Below, piece after piece: positions 44,041-54,021 of a DNA stretch of 64,000 bases. The position numbers and the translations under genes are program-made. Source of the stretch: Kalaharituber pfeilii. Its lineage: Eukaryota; Ascomycota; Pezizomycetes; Pezizales; Pezizaceae. Below the pieces are notes generated by a model that saw only the letters and a list, made by a program, of their open reading frames with translations, was not told the origin of the DNA and searched no databases. The stretch spans positions 248,001 through 312,000 of the forward strand of contig WHUZ01000052.1 of the NCBI GenBank assembly GCA_015179045.1, read 5' to 3'. Position 1 is the stretch's first letter, and every line of letters begins with the position of its first letter.

Positions 44041-44836
44041 ATGGGAGTCGAACCCATTGGTGTGCCCGTCGTTTGCTCCTTAAGCACCGGCGCTAAACTC
44101 CGAAGAGTCGCAAGGTACCGACAGCCGCATCCGTCCTCTCGGACCGAACAAGTCTTTTCAAACATGCCCGTCTCGCCTCACGCCGTATTTAATCAGTCTG
44201 AAATCACCGACCCCCACCCCCACTCCTCCCCCCCGCTCCCGGAATTTATCTCCACGCCGCCCCCAGAACCCACCTCCACGCCCCAAAGCCAGCCCACACG
44301 CCCCAACCAGGCCCGACAACACCACCACGAAATATGGGATTGTCGTCCATGGCATAGCCCTAACGAAAGACTTGGGGAGCGTTAGAAGATGGTTGGAGGC
44401 CACCAACAAAGACATCGGAAAGATCATAGGGATCGGATGGCTGCGGAGAAAGGCAAGCTTAGTGGAGGAAGGTAAGCAGACTAGTTCCGCGGTGGTATAC
44501 TTGGAGACACAGAAGGAAAGTGGGAGAGTCAAACTCGGAGGAAGGCGGCTGCGGATGAGCGTGTATACCTCGCCATAGCCCATAGGGCGGCATGCGAGTA
44601 ATGAAAAAAAAAAAAAAAAAAAAAAAAAGATGAGGGTGTATGAGCCGGACAGAGGAAGGAAATAGGCAGATCCCGGCACACGACTCTTGGCTTTGACATT
44701 CCACCCGCATCATGTACGAGCACCGCGGGCACCACATGTATCTATTTACTTTTCTTTTCCTTTATTCCTAATAAACCCTCGCCATAGCCCATAGGGCGGC
44801 ATGCGAGTACTGATATAAAGAAAAAAAAAAAAAAAA
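44041..44836 (+). mobile_element. Half-LINE, plus strand, with nested A tail
   Basis: Pro/Thr-rich segment (44158-44320), RRM-like domain in frame from 44333 to 44566 (YGIVVHGIALTKDLGSVRRW, then WLRRKASLVEEGKQTSSAVV), 3' UTR, CTCGCC hairpin (44777-44808) and an A16 tail. Interrupted at 44567-44628. Its 5' end abuts the minus-strand copy. Confidence 0.82.
44567..44628 (+). mobile_element. Family A hairpin-only insertion inside a family A half-LINE
   Basis: 62 bp, 13-bp duplication GATGAGCGTGTAT / GATGAGGGTGTAT (one mismatch; 44554-44566, 44629-44641). Begins ACCTCGCC, tail A26. Confidence 0.92.
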
Positions 44837-45036
44837 GGGGGACGAAAGGAACCCGGACCCACTCGGGTCCCTGCTGGATTGGATGGAACGGTAGTCATAT
44901 TCAATGGACGGGACGGGACTCTTACTTTAGTTCAATTTCATCTCTTTATTTCCTTACTATTTATCTCCCATGTAACTAAATTCGCCATTGCCCAAGGGCG
45001 GCAAGCGATCACTGTTAATATATAAAAAAAAAAAAT
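44837..45036 (+). mobile_element. Family A tail insertion, divergent hairpin
   Basis: ggggacgaaaggaacccgg... leads to a pyrimidine-rich 3' UTR and the hairpin ttcgccattgcccaagggcg / gcaagcgatc, then an A12 tail. Resembles the 3' UTR at 18785-18969. It sits directly behind the previous element, without a clear duplication. Confidence 0.7.
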
Positions 45037-45735
45037 TGCGCCTTCTTTGGTAGAACATGAGCATCCGATGGTCCTTGGCCCTCTGTTGGTATCATATTTG
45101 CCTCCAGCGCATCTGCTCTATACCATTTGCCGTCATGGCGCCAGTTGCATTGGCATCAGGACTACATTATACTCTTTTCCTGGGTTTATAACGGAGCTAA
45201 GCACACAAGATCACATAGCTATCTATTGCCCCGGAAGCCTTCACCACCCAGTGATCTTACTGTGCAACATCCTTCAGCTTGCGACCCTCAGCCCATCATC
45301 TAGTACTTTCCAACACAAATCACTCTAGTTAGCGGGTGTGCAGGCCGCCCTGCTCTCAATCTTTTTGTTGCTAAGTGCGTAAAATTATGGTAGCATAAAT
45401 ATAAGTATTGAATTGAAAAGCACAGGAAATTGAAGAAAATATAACAAATTTGAAAATTAAGAATTATCTGATAACAGGGAAACTTGACTGGGAAAACCGA
45501 AAGTGGTGTATGTCATGTTTTACAACCCCTTGAACCAAGTTGTTTTAACATGTCCTCCTCATACCAGCTCCCACATACTGCTTTCCAGCGCTCACCACCA
45601 GCTGCTCCTCAAATAGCCCCTTCCCTTCCGCACTAGGTACTTCATCATCCGCATTCATCCTCTCTAAAAACTGCTCCCTGACATCTCCACATTGATACCC
45701 TTGTTTCCTTCCAAGAGTATATCAGGAACACTAGC
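45037..45735. other. Downstream of the Egh16-like gene; no gene seen
   Basis: A 93-codon frame at 45047-45328 lacks recognisable features. Confidence 0.25.
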
Positions 45736-46645
45736 TCAGATGCTCTCGTCATCTTCGGACCATTGGGCCTCATCATCTGCTGTGAGCTCATCAAGTGCGA
45801 TGATGCTGGAGGCCTCCTCCTCACTTTCAAGATCATAATCAAAGGACGTATCAGAGAGAGAGTGCCTTGCTGGGCGGCCTACTTGCTGGAAGACAACGCA
45901 ACCCCCGAAGGGACCGTTTGGGGCGGGGTTCTGGCAACGGAGCAGGCAGAGATTCGCTGCCTTGGAGATGTCGGTGCCGGTGCAGCGCAGATTAGCAGGA
46001 AGCTTTACCTGCAATATCTAAATAGTACATCCACGTCAATAACAACTGGGTTCCAACGATGCTGGAGAAAGGAGAAATTCAATTTAGACTTACATGGTTC
46101 TTCAGAGCATTTCCTGGTGCCAACCCACCGGTCCCGGAACCTGCCTTGAAATCATATTCATGTCCAAGCGCTTAAACTTCGTTCCCGTCCCCGTCTGATC
46201 AAGCCTGCAATGGAATGGTCCTGCCCCATCGGCATTAACCTGGTGGACAATAATCTGAACAAACCCATTTGCTCTCGCCTTTACAATGTTGTTTACTCCA
46301 CTCTGCCGGATGACTGCACTGATGGCATTCTTTACATTGGTGACACCCCCGGCAAGGGTGCGCCCGCAGCCTTGGGGTTGGCCAACTGTGAAGATCGTCG
46401 TGTCCATCTGGAAAGGATTGCATGTAGTACCAGTACGTGGGATGTCCTGGCGGACAGCGAGACCAGTGCCACTGCCACCGTTGCTGCCCGTGGCACGGAT
46501 GAAAACCCTAGAGAATGTTAGTGGATGTGATTTAGACAATGGAGGATCGCATCAGAACTGGTAGGGGAGTATACGCATGGGCATTGACGGAGGCACCGAA
46601 GAATGCAGCAGAAACAGTGAGGAGGACAGTGAAATAGAATTGCAT
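45736..46645 (-). pseudogene. Egh16-like secreted protein, one frame break
   Basis: Three exons: 46645-46575, 46507-46094 and 46008-45736, with introns GTATAC...CTCTAG (ctaac branch) and GTAAGT...GCAG. Residues 1-23 are a signal peptide (MQFYFTVLLTVSAAFFGASV, cleavage near NAHA). The mature part has the family features VRQDIPRTGTTCNPFQMDT, a HQVNADGAGPF segment, then after the break GNALKNH, LPANLRCTG and CLLRCQN..GPFGGCV with the paired Cys expected of Egh16/Gas1-type (DUF3129) proteins. These are secreted and often expressed during appressorium formation. A base is missing near 46130 (minus GGGACCGG), so translation as written stops at HQEML. Unusual: a ~45-residue acidic C-terminal extension after the conserved GPFGGCVVF. 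Confidence 0.82.
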
Positions 46646-47917
46646 CTTTGGATTCACTGGATTGAGTAATTGAGTAAAGTCAGTAGGCCGATAAGATTGG
46701 ATTTGAGACCGTAGTTTATAGCAGTGTCCGAACTGACTGACGTATAGTTAAGGAGCTTAATTGGACAGAGAAGCTTGAGCGAAGGAATGGATATTCTAGA
46801 ATCCGGTGTTAGGAGCCTGCGTTGAAGGTGATTAAGGCGATGGTGAAAAGCTCTCTGACCTGAGCGGTGTCCAAGGCCTGATATACATTCCCCCATCCTA
46901 ATTACAGCCCATATTTGGGAGAAACGGGGATCGTATGTCACTGTGAAGGCTGCAGTTAGAGCTGCTCTGCAAGCTACGCTCGGTGTTTTCAGCCCGTTGT
47001 GCTTCAATCTGAACTCTGTGTTTCAGCCCGTTGTGCTCCAATCTGAACTCGGAAAATTGCTGCAGCACTATTAGGACATGTGGTACAATTGAGCGTATGT
47101 TCTGAGCACAGCTATCCTAAGAATGTTGACGCTGACTGCGAGATACAATCAGTATGCAAGTGGCATAGTGTCCCTTGCAGATATCCAAGTCCGGTTAGCA
47201 GATACCAAACAGTACTGACCCAGCTGAGGAATACATCAAGGCTGAGCCTCATGCGTCGAACAGCAGGGTTTGACGTCAGGGAATGAAGGAATACAGAATT
47301 TCCTGTTGCCAAATGCAGCCAAGGGGTTTGGAGGCTAAGGACAAGACCTCGAAGACCGTTTCACATAAACCTAGAATCTAGAGCTCCAATGCTATGGCAG
47401 CACAGTACTTCCTACTAATAAGAGAATTACCTCTCAAGGCAGCGGAAGTCTTACAACATGGCGGGCAATTTTCCAGTTTAGGTATCTGTAATAATGCAAA
47501 TGGACAGCCAGCAAGCTTGTCCTATTCTGATGCAAATCCCTAAACACAAGAACAGCTATTGAAACTTTTTAGCTCTTCAGCTCTATAAACTTGTGTAACC
47601 GTCATCCTGGCCACACGGGGATTAGGGATTTAAATATGTACCTTGACCATATTTGGCTTCAACCCTTGCCCAGAATTCTCCGGATATAGGATCCGCGTCC
47701 GTTATATTCCCCAAATTGCGATGGCAGCGATTCATTGCTAACTCTAAAAGGTATCTTTATTGACATAGCATACACAAGATACAGCATTGAGCAATCAAGC
47801 ACCGGTCTTAAACGGAATTTAGGAGGGGACAAAAGTGGAAGGACATTGATTTAATTGTTTACTATGGTGAATCGCAAGCAAAGTGATATATGACCCAGCC
47901 ACAAACTCTAATATATG
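46646..47917. other. Egh16-like gene upstream region; no gene recognised
   Basis: 47020-47045 repeats tttcagcccgttgtgctcca twice (from 46989). No supported gene in the rest. Confidence 0.3.
46714..46720 (-). promoter_or_regulatory. Candidate TATA box of the Egh16-like gene
   Basis: TATAAAC on the minus strand about 70 nt upstream of the ATG. Position only. Confidence 0.3.
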
Positions 47918-47963
47918 CCCTGGTAGCTTGTATGCAGGGTTATGTGAACCCAAAAAAATAAGG
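47918..47963 (+). mobile_element. Family B insertion, divergent, 46 bp
   Basis: Duplication AACTCTAATATATG / AACTCTATTATATG (47904-47917, 47964-47977). The hairpin is shortened, CCCTGG..GCAGGG, with an A8-type tail. Confidence 0.85.
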
Positions 47964-48280
47964 AACTCTATTATATGAGGGAGACCAGACTCAGCAGTGC
48001 TTGGCAGTAGCGCAATTTGAATCGGCTGATATTACATCCACTGGGAACAAGGGCAGCTGAATTTGTGTCGAATTTCCGCTGCAAATAACGTTTTAACAAT
48101 CGCATAACGTTCCGCGTGCAACTCTTCGTCAAGTTGTTTCCCTCTACATTTTTAATTCTTCCCTAGTTTATAGAGTACAAGAAGTCTGTATACTCTTTTC
48201 CGCAAGATAATACTAGTATGGTGATTTCCACATCGTGTACACTGCTGAACATTTTCCATGTCGCTGTATCTATAGTGGTT

Positions 48281-48340
48281 GCCCTGCCATGGCGAACAGC
48301 TACAAGCGGGGTCACGTGAAAAAAAAAAAAAAAAAAAAAA
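48281..48340 (+). mobile_element. Family B hairpin-only insertion
   Basis: 60 bp, perfect 12-bp duplication TCTATAGTGGTT (48269-48280, 48341-48352), tail A22. Confidence 0.94.
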
Positions 48341-49134
48341 TCTATAGTGGTTATTGAGATGGGAAGTATATATATGATATGTAGCGACAGTCTCTCCAGT
48401 TGCTCAGGGCCTGCTACGATCCGATTGGCTCAATTCTCTCATATTGATTCATACTAAGTATTTGACGTGAGGTCTGCGGCTGAATTTCCTGTAGCCGATT
48501 TAAAGCATGCAATCGGCTTCCTTAGCGAGAACCTTGCTATTATAGAAGCTGCAGAGCACGGGATGTCTCCGGACAGTCCTTTTGGACTGTCCTGACTGTC
48601 CTGACTGTCCCGAAGGTTGCATAACTGACTGTCCCGTCTTGCATATGGCGCGGCTGAGCTCACTGTCTTGGTGTGGCAGACTGACTTGGTGCGCCAGATA
48701 TTTTCGATGCGGGGTACAGTAATCAGTGCGCTTAACTCTCCGAACTGGGAAATTTTTCTTTGATAATTCGCACTGTAGCTACTGGTTTTGAGATTTTCAT
48801 TTTTGCAAGACTCCAACACAATTACAAAGGCTTCACGCACTTTATATCCCAGATATTTTCCAGCCGATACATATATTCATATAGTACTTACGAGTCCTTA
48901 TTTAATTTTTCTGCCCTACACTTGCTTTGCGCTCACTAAAATGTCACTCTCCACTGCAACCGGTACCTTGAGTGCGAAACAGACCTGAACTCCACACCCA
49001 AGCCTTCCAAAGGAGCTTGTTTCAGTAGTAATAAAGGTTGTAGAAGAGATGCCTGAATTACATTGCGAAGAACCCATGGATGGCGAGCAATATGCATGGC
49101 CAAATATGGCTTTAGATAGACTCCAGGACTATGC

Positions 49135-49189
49135 TTTTTTTTTTATTTATATCACGTGACCCCGCATGCAGCTGTTCGCCAAGGCAGGG
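49135..49189 (-). mobile_element. Family B insertion in the MULE
   Basis: 55 bp, perfect 12-bp duplication CCAGGACTATGC (49123-49134, 49190-49201). Removing it rejoins LQDYAFTKGF of the MULE protein. Confidence 0.94.
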
Positions 49190-49868
49190 CCAGGACTATG
49201 CATTTACCAAAGGCTTCGCTGTGGTGACTTTAAGTGGGTCTGAAAAGAAAGGTCGTATACGCTATGGATGTGTACATCATGGCAAGCCCTGAGATACTAG
49301 AAAACTAGATGCAGAGAATTCTGAAGGTATATCAATTAAGACTTATGTTCTAATATATATATAGTACAGCGCAGACGCCAGACCAACACACAAGCCAAAG
49401 AATGTCTATGGGCAATATCTATCAATTTGCGAGTAGATATAGATAGTGGAACAGATACTTGGGTGCTTGCGACATCAGATAGGATCCATACTCACCCTTT
49501 GGCACCAAATCCGTTAATATATATCCAGCATAAACATCGCAATACTGATTATCAGCAAGTAGTAGGAGATGCTATACAGCATAGACGAGCAGGATTGAGT
49601 TACAATATGTCCTTACACCTTCGTACAGAAGAAGGAATGCAGTTGAATCCTAAAGCATACTATAACAGCCGCGTAGCAGTAAAATTCCTATTACTGCTGA
49701 GGAAAGAATCGATCGGATGTTAAGAGAACTAACAACAGCTGGTTTTCATACACGATCTCGATGGAGTGACAAGACAGATGCAGATGGTACAATCATTGCA
49801 CAACAGCTAGAGCAAATCTTTTTCATCAATGGTGATCAAATCAGACTAGGACGGCGATTCATTGCAGA

Positions 49869-49969
49869 TTTAGCCTGTCTCCGGGCTATGAGGGCTTGCC
49901 CAGGGACCCTGCCATGGCCAAGTGCTACAAGCGGGGTTATGTGATTTTAAAAAAAAAAAAAAAAAAAAA
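49869..49969 (+). mobile_element. Family B insertion in the MULE, 101 bp
   Basis: Perfect 13-bp duplication GATTCATTGCAGA (49856-49868, 49970-49982). Same extent as the 101-bp copy at 41463 (starts cctgtctccggg). Removing it rejoins RRFIADFLMECD. Confidence 0.94.
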
Positions 49970-50602
49970 GATTCATTGCAGACTTTCTTATGGAATGTGA
50001 TCCATGATATAGAGTTCATTCATTCAGAACTGCAAGGGGAGGCTGCTGAGATCTTTGCCAAACGAGTTCAAGATATCAGTATTGCTCTAAAACGCGAAAT
50101 CACTGATCATTCCACAGTACCAACAGTACCTCGTCACTTTGCACCAGTCGCATCTTCCAGCACATTGCCCCAACGTAAAAATAAAGGAAAAGCAGCTGGT
50201 CGTACCTTGACAGGAGCTGAAATGGCAGAAAGGCAGCGAGAGCGGACTCGGGCAGAGAGTGTGGAGCATAATGAGACTCAAGACTGTATCACTGTATCTT
50301 CTACTGCATCAGTATGATGTATTATTCTGTATTGCGCACAATCATGTATTTAGGTACTTCGCTTTTTTAATGAATTCTCGCTAGTTGCCACACCAAGACA
50401 GTGAGCTCAGCCGCGCCATATGCAAGACGGGACAGTCAGTTATGCAACCTTCGGGACAGTCAGGACAGTCAGGACAGTCCAAAAGGATTGTCCGGAGACA
50501 TCCCGTGCAGAGCACGAGGTAGATCTGTGGTGGGATACAGTTATTCATCGGGATTATTTCCGAAAAGAAAGTGGGAAGCTGTAACTCATCTGTATTGCAT
50601 TT

Positions 50603-50688
50603 GTTTTTTGTTTTTTTTCTCTGTATTAATAATAATACATTATCACGTACCTAACCCCGCTTGCAGATATTCACTATCGCAAGGCAAG
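50603..50688 (-). mobile_element. Family B tail, degraded
   Basis: T-rich run then atcacgtacctaaccccgct and tgcagatattcactatcgcaagg, a decayed minus-sense B hairpin. Duplication unclear. Confidence 0.55.
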
Positions 50689-51309
50689 CATGAGCTGTGG
50701 AATCCATTAGGTGATTACAACCTGCATTAGTTTACTTGAAGTAACCAAGACTCCTTGCAAGGCGTTGTTGTACGAGTACATTTTCAGCTGTGGATGGCTA
50801 CGCAAATTTGAAGTACTCACGATCACTACAGGTCATGCACTTGCATCTCTGCCAGTCTGTGGTCCCCAGTAATCTCGCCAGTGATGGGCAGCGGCGAGCT
50901 CACTGCCCGAATTGCGGAACCATGTACACAAGAAAGTTACATTCAGTTGATTCATGATTCCAAAACGAGAAACGATAAAAATAGTTGATGGAAAAGGCTC
51001 GTTGAGAGATAGTACTGCATTTCAATCATAAAACAAGGCACGCTACCAGACGACGCACGTTTCTCACCCAAACGGAACACTTGGGGGAGCATATATCTCA
51101 ACAACCAAAGCAGATTTTTTTTTCAAACCCCCTTCTGAGGAGCTTAAATTAAGCGCTATTCTTCACATTTCCGCACTTTTGCTGCTCCATAACTTTGTTT
51201 TTCCTTGTTTTTGACCAACCAAGTATGGCTCTGCAAAATTTCGCATCACGTCTTGACACATTTTCGCCGCAATATTTCCCATATTGAGTTTTAACCCTAA
51301 TGTCATTGT
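50689..51309. other. No gene seen
   Basis: No long open frame and no recognised repeat. Confidence 0.25.
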
Positions 51310-51383
51310 TTCTCGCGTGCCGCGCTACAGGCTATAGCGAGATTAACTACATATGAGACTAAGGAAATAAACAGTTAGTGGGC

Positions 51384-51779
51384 TTTTCTTTTTTTTTTTC
51401 TTTTTATTTTACGTAACTCCGCTTGCAGCTGTTCGCCATGGTAGGGTTCCTGGACAAAAGTCCTTGCGACCCGGAGACAGGCACCGATACAACTACACTA
51501 CAAAATCGCCCCCTATAAAAACACAAAAAAGACAACCCATGACTTTCGGTAATGCAGAGGAAACACAAAGCGAAAGCCCAATCCTCCAAGAGAACAATCA
51601 AGCATGAATACCCAAATATCCCCCAGCAAAACCAAGCAGCCATGTCCATTTTCTCCACTTCCCCCCCTTCCCCTTTCTGTCCACCTTTGTAATTCTGTCC
51701 CAGTCATACAGGCACAAGTGGTGCCACTTGCCTGATAACCTTACCTTTGCTGGTGTTTGACTATCTGATTCTACCTCCC
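51384..51779 (-). mobile_element. Longest family B copy, 396 bp
   Basis: Perfect 12-bp duplication CAGTTAGTGGGC (51372-51383, 51780-51791), T-rich run, hairpin, then ~330 bp of upstream sequence. The minus strand is open at 51404-51658, ending ..GLLSRNPTMANSCKRSYVK across the hairpin, which may be a LINE ORF tail or chance. No RT is visible. It shows that B is the 3' end of a larger element. Confidence 0.92.
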
Positions 51780-52915
51780 CAGTTAGTGGGCATAAATCCA
51801 GTGCAACGCGCGGCGAAACGAAAAAACTCCAGAGAAATTCAATTCAACGTCCCGCCCACTGCAATATCTCCATCAGGGGGTCTCTCCCACCTTCCTTCGC
51901 CTTCAGTGAGTCCTGCACTGCCTTCACTCCCCCTGGCTACTTCTGTCTCCACACTCTACACCCATCGCAAATGCGCCCCATCGTCTCTTCACTCTCCCCG
52001 CACCATCTGCACTCCGGGCTATCTACCTTCCCCATCTTGTGTCTCCAGGCTCTGATGCCTTTTCCTCCCAGAAGCCCTGCTAGTGTAGTAACTCACCTGC
52101 CTAGGTGCTCCAGCTGTCTGTAGCTAAGGGCCAGCCGGTTCCTCTCTCTCGCCCTCTGGACCTTCGCCTCCATTCGCATCCTGGCCTCTGTCACGGTCTC
52201 GTCCTGGTATGGTAAGAGTGCACCTATCTTGGCCACTCTGTTAGCCCTCTTGTTGCCTGTGACACCTTTGTGGCCTATGGCCCAGAGTGCAGCCACGTCC
52301 AGGGCCCCCCAGCCTATTCTGCCTTCCCATACTTCTCTGACTAGGTGGGCTGCTCCTCCAGGTGTCGGGGGGCCCTCGGCTAGGCTCCTGAGTTTGCAGA
52401 TGGCTACCTTGGAGTCCATGACTATCAGCAACTCCTCATCCCCTTAAAAAAAAAACTGAGTGCATTTGCCATGGCTATTAGCTCTGCATCGTTTACCATG
52501 GCCCTGGCTCCCAAATACAAGGACCTAGGCTTCTCTCACCACAGCCCCACTCCTGTTCTCTCTGCTATCCTGCTTCCATCAGTGTACACAGCTCTCCACC
52601 CTTCGTCTGTCTCGTGCTCTATCCTTCTTTCCCATTCATGTCTTTCGGCTCCTCTGTCCAGTGTGTTGAGTGCTGCTAGGGGTAATGGGTTCCTCCATTC
52701 CATATCCCCTCTCAGGTAGATGTGTGTCCTCCTCCTCATTCCGGAGGGTCTCTCCTCGGAATTTCAGAGACCTGGCCTCCACTCGGGTCCTCTCATCCTC
52801 TATGAATATCTGTATTGACTCCAGATTCGCTAGGCCTTTTACTATTTTGCTGGGCCCATTCTTCCTAGTCTCGCTGCTATAGCCCATGCGGCTTTCCCTA
52901 AGTTCAGTCTCTTTT

Positions 52916-52974
52916 TTTTTTTTTTTTTTTTTAATATCATTAATCGCGTGCCACCCTAAGGGCTATGGCGATGT
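52916..52974 (-). mobile_element. Family A hairpin-only insertion inside a LINE
   Basis: 59 bp, perfect 11-bp duplication CAGTCTCTTTT (52905-52915, 52975-52985), hairpin of the ATCGC/GCGAT type. The shared T4 end makes the exact left edge ambiguous. Confidence 0.92.
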
Positions 52975-53330
52975 CAGTCTCTTTTGGAAGTGTATGTCAA
53001 ACTTGAGTTCCCAATCCACATGTAGCCCCACTAGTCTATAGTCTGGGCCCTTAATCCAGATGATGAGTGTCTCTGTTTTGACCTGGTCTAGCTGGTAGCA
53101 TTCCTTCGAGGTCTCGCTTTCTAGGTCGGTGCGGTGTGTCTTGATTGCCTTCCTCAACCGTGTTAGGGACTGATCTGCGATGACTCCATGGAAGTTGTCT
53201 CTCTAGGTACGCAGGAATAGCCTTTCGCTGGCTTGCTTGACTGTTGGCTGGATTCCTACTAGGAATATGGCTGGTGAGAGCGGGGAGCCCTGTGGGGCAC
53301 CATCAGTCATTCTAGCCTCGAGTCGTCTCT

Positions 53331-54021
53331 ATCTACGTTGTAAGAAGCGTAATAAGGAAATGTCGTAAGTAGTTGCGCAGTTATTTACAAAACTTTATCA
53401 TAGAAAAAATGTATGCAGTAATTACTGCATATAGAAAACTATCAGGAATGGCATATTACTGAACCAGGCAATATATATAGAGATACTAATTGAGAAGACC
53501 CTCTGGCTACAATGCGATAGTCATTGTAAGGAATGTTAATGGGAAATTGTGTGTTCCATTTCCCCAGAGCACTTTGTATGAATAATTTAATGTGACAGCG
53601 CTAGCTTTGCAAGCCAAGTAGAAGTGTCAGATGCTAAGAGTACTCTTTATTTACTCCCCCAAAAAGGGGCATACAAAACTCTGTTGTGGTGATTGAGATT
53701 TTCTCGCGGGTCGTCAGTTTTGTAGGAAACGCGCATCACTGGCAGTATTGGTTGGCTCGTGGGAAAATTCGGGAAAATTCGGTAAGTGCTCTGGCACAAA
53801 TACAGGACTCCAACCATCATAACGCTATCATTGAGGCCGTTCGCAACTTCAGCTCGAAGTTTGCTGAAGCTGAGATTCTGAAGGGCATGAACTTGAAAAT
53901 CGAGTCTGTAGCCAAGGCCTTCCTGCCGGGTTTTCTTTGTGTCAGAATACTGCAAAATGTCTCTGTCCACTGTGTCCAGTTACTTTTCTGACTGGATGTA
54001 AGCAGGGATAAGTAACTCTAG
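53331..54021. other. No gene recognised
   Basis: AT-rich. A 101-codon frame at 53686-53991 is unidentifiable. 53703-53745 carries the module shared with 24250 and 33885. Confidence 0.25.

Larger units (their letters stand above)
48559..50505 (+). mobile_element. Mutator-like element (MULE), defective
   Basis: Terminal inverted repeats of ~119 bp (48559-48678 and 50387-50505; CGGGATGTCTCCGGACAGTC...), flanked by the 9-bp duplication TGCAGAGCA (48550-48558, 50506-50514). Long TIRs and a 9-bp duplication are the MULE signature. Interior pieces read like a MULE protein: 49050-49290 LQDYAFTKGFAVVTLSGSEK then KGRIRYGCVHHGKP (FAR1-like zinc segment), 49427-49700 HPLAPNPLIYIQHKH, 49717-50010 RMLRELTTAGFHTRSRW and IIAQQLEQIFFINGDQ, and a Lys/Arg-rich C-terminus to 50317. 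Stops, a frameshift near 49680 and two B insertions break it. The catalytic core is missing. Confidence 0.88.
51310..53330 (-). mobile_element. 5'-truncated family A LINE (RT to RNase H), twice interrupted
   Basis: Minus strand. RT motif GAPQGSPLSPAIFLVGIQP at ~53310-53250; the thumb/connection region (52963-53220 and 52636-52887, PSKIVKGLANLESIQIFIED) follows. RNase H: first Asp VYTDGSR at ~52590, second LLIVMDSKVA at ~52430, last GNKRANRVAKIG at ~52250, where the Asp is replaced by Asn. The CRWC knuckle is at ~52010, and the hairpin at 51310-51345. Several frame breaks. Carries the A tail at 52916-52974 and the B copy at 51384-51779. Confidence 0.85.

Noticed and set aside
45763..46149. 128-codon plus frame opposite the Egh16-like gene
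   Set aside because: The minus strand has signal peptide, introns and family motifs; the plus frame is a shadow.
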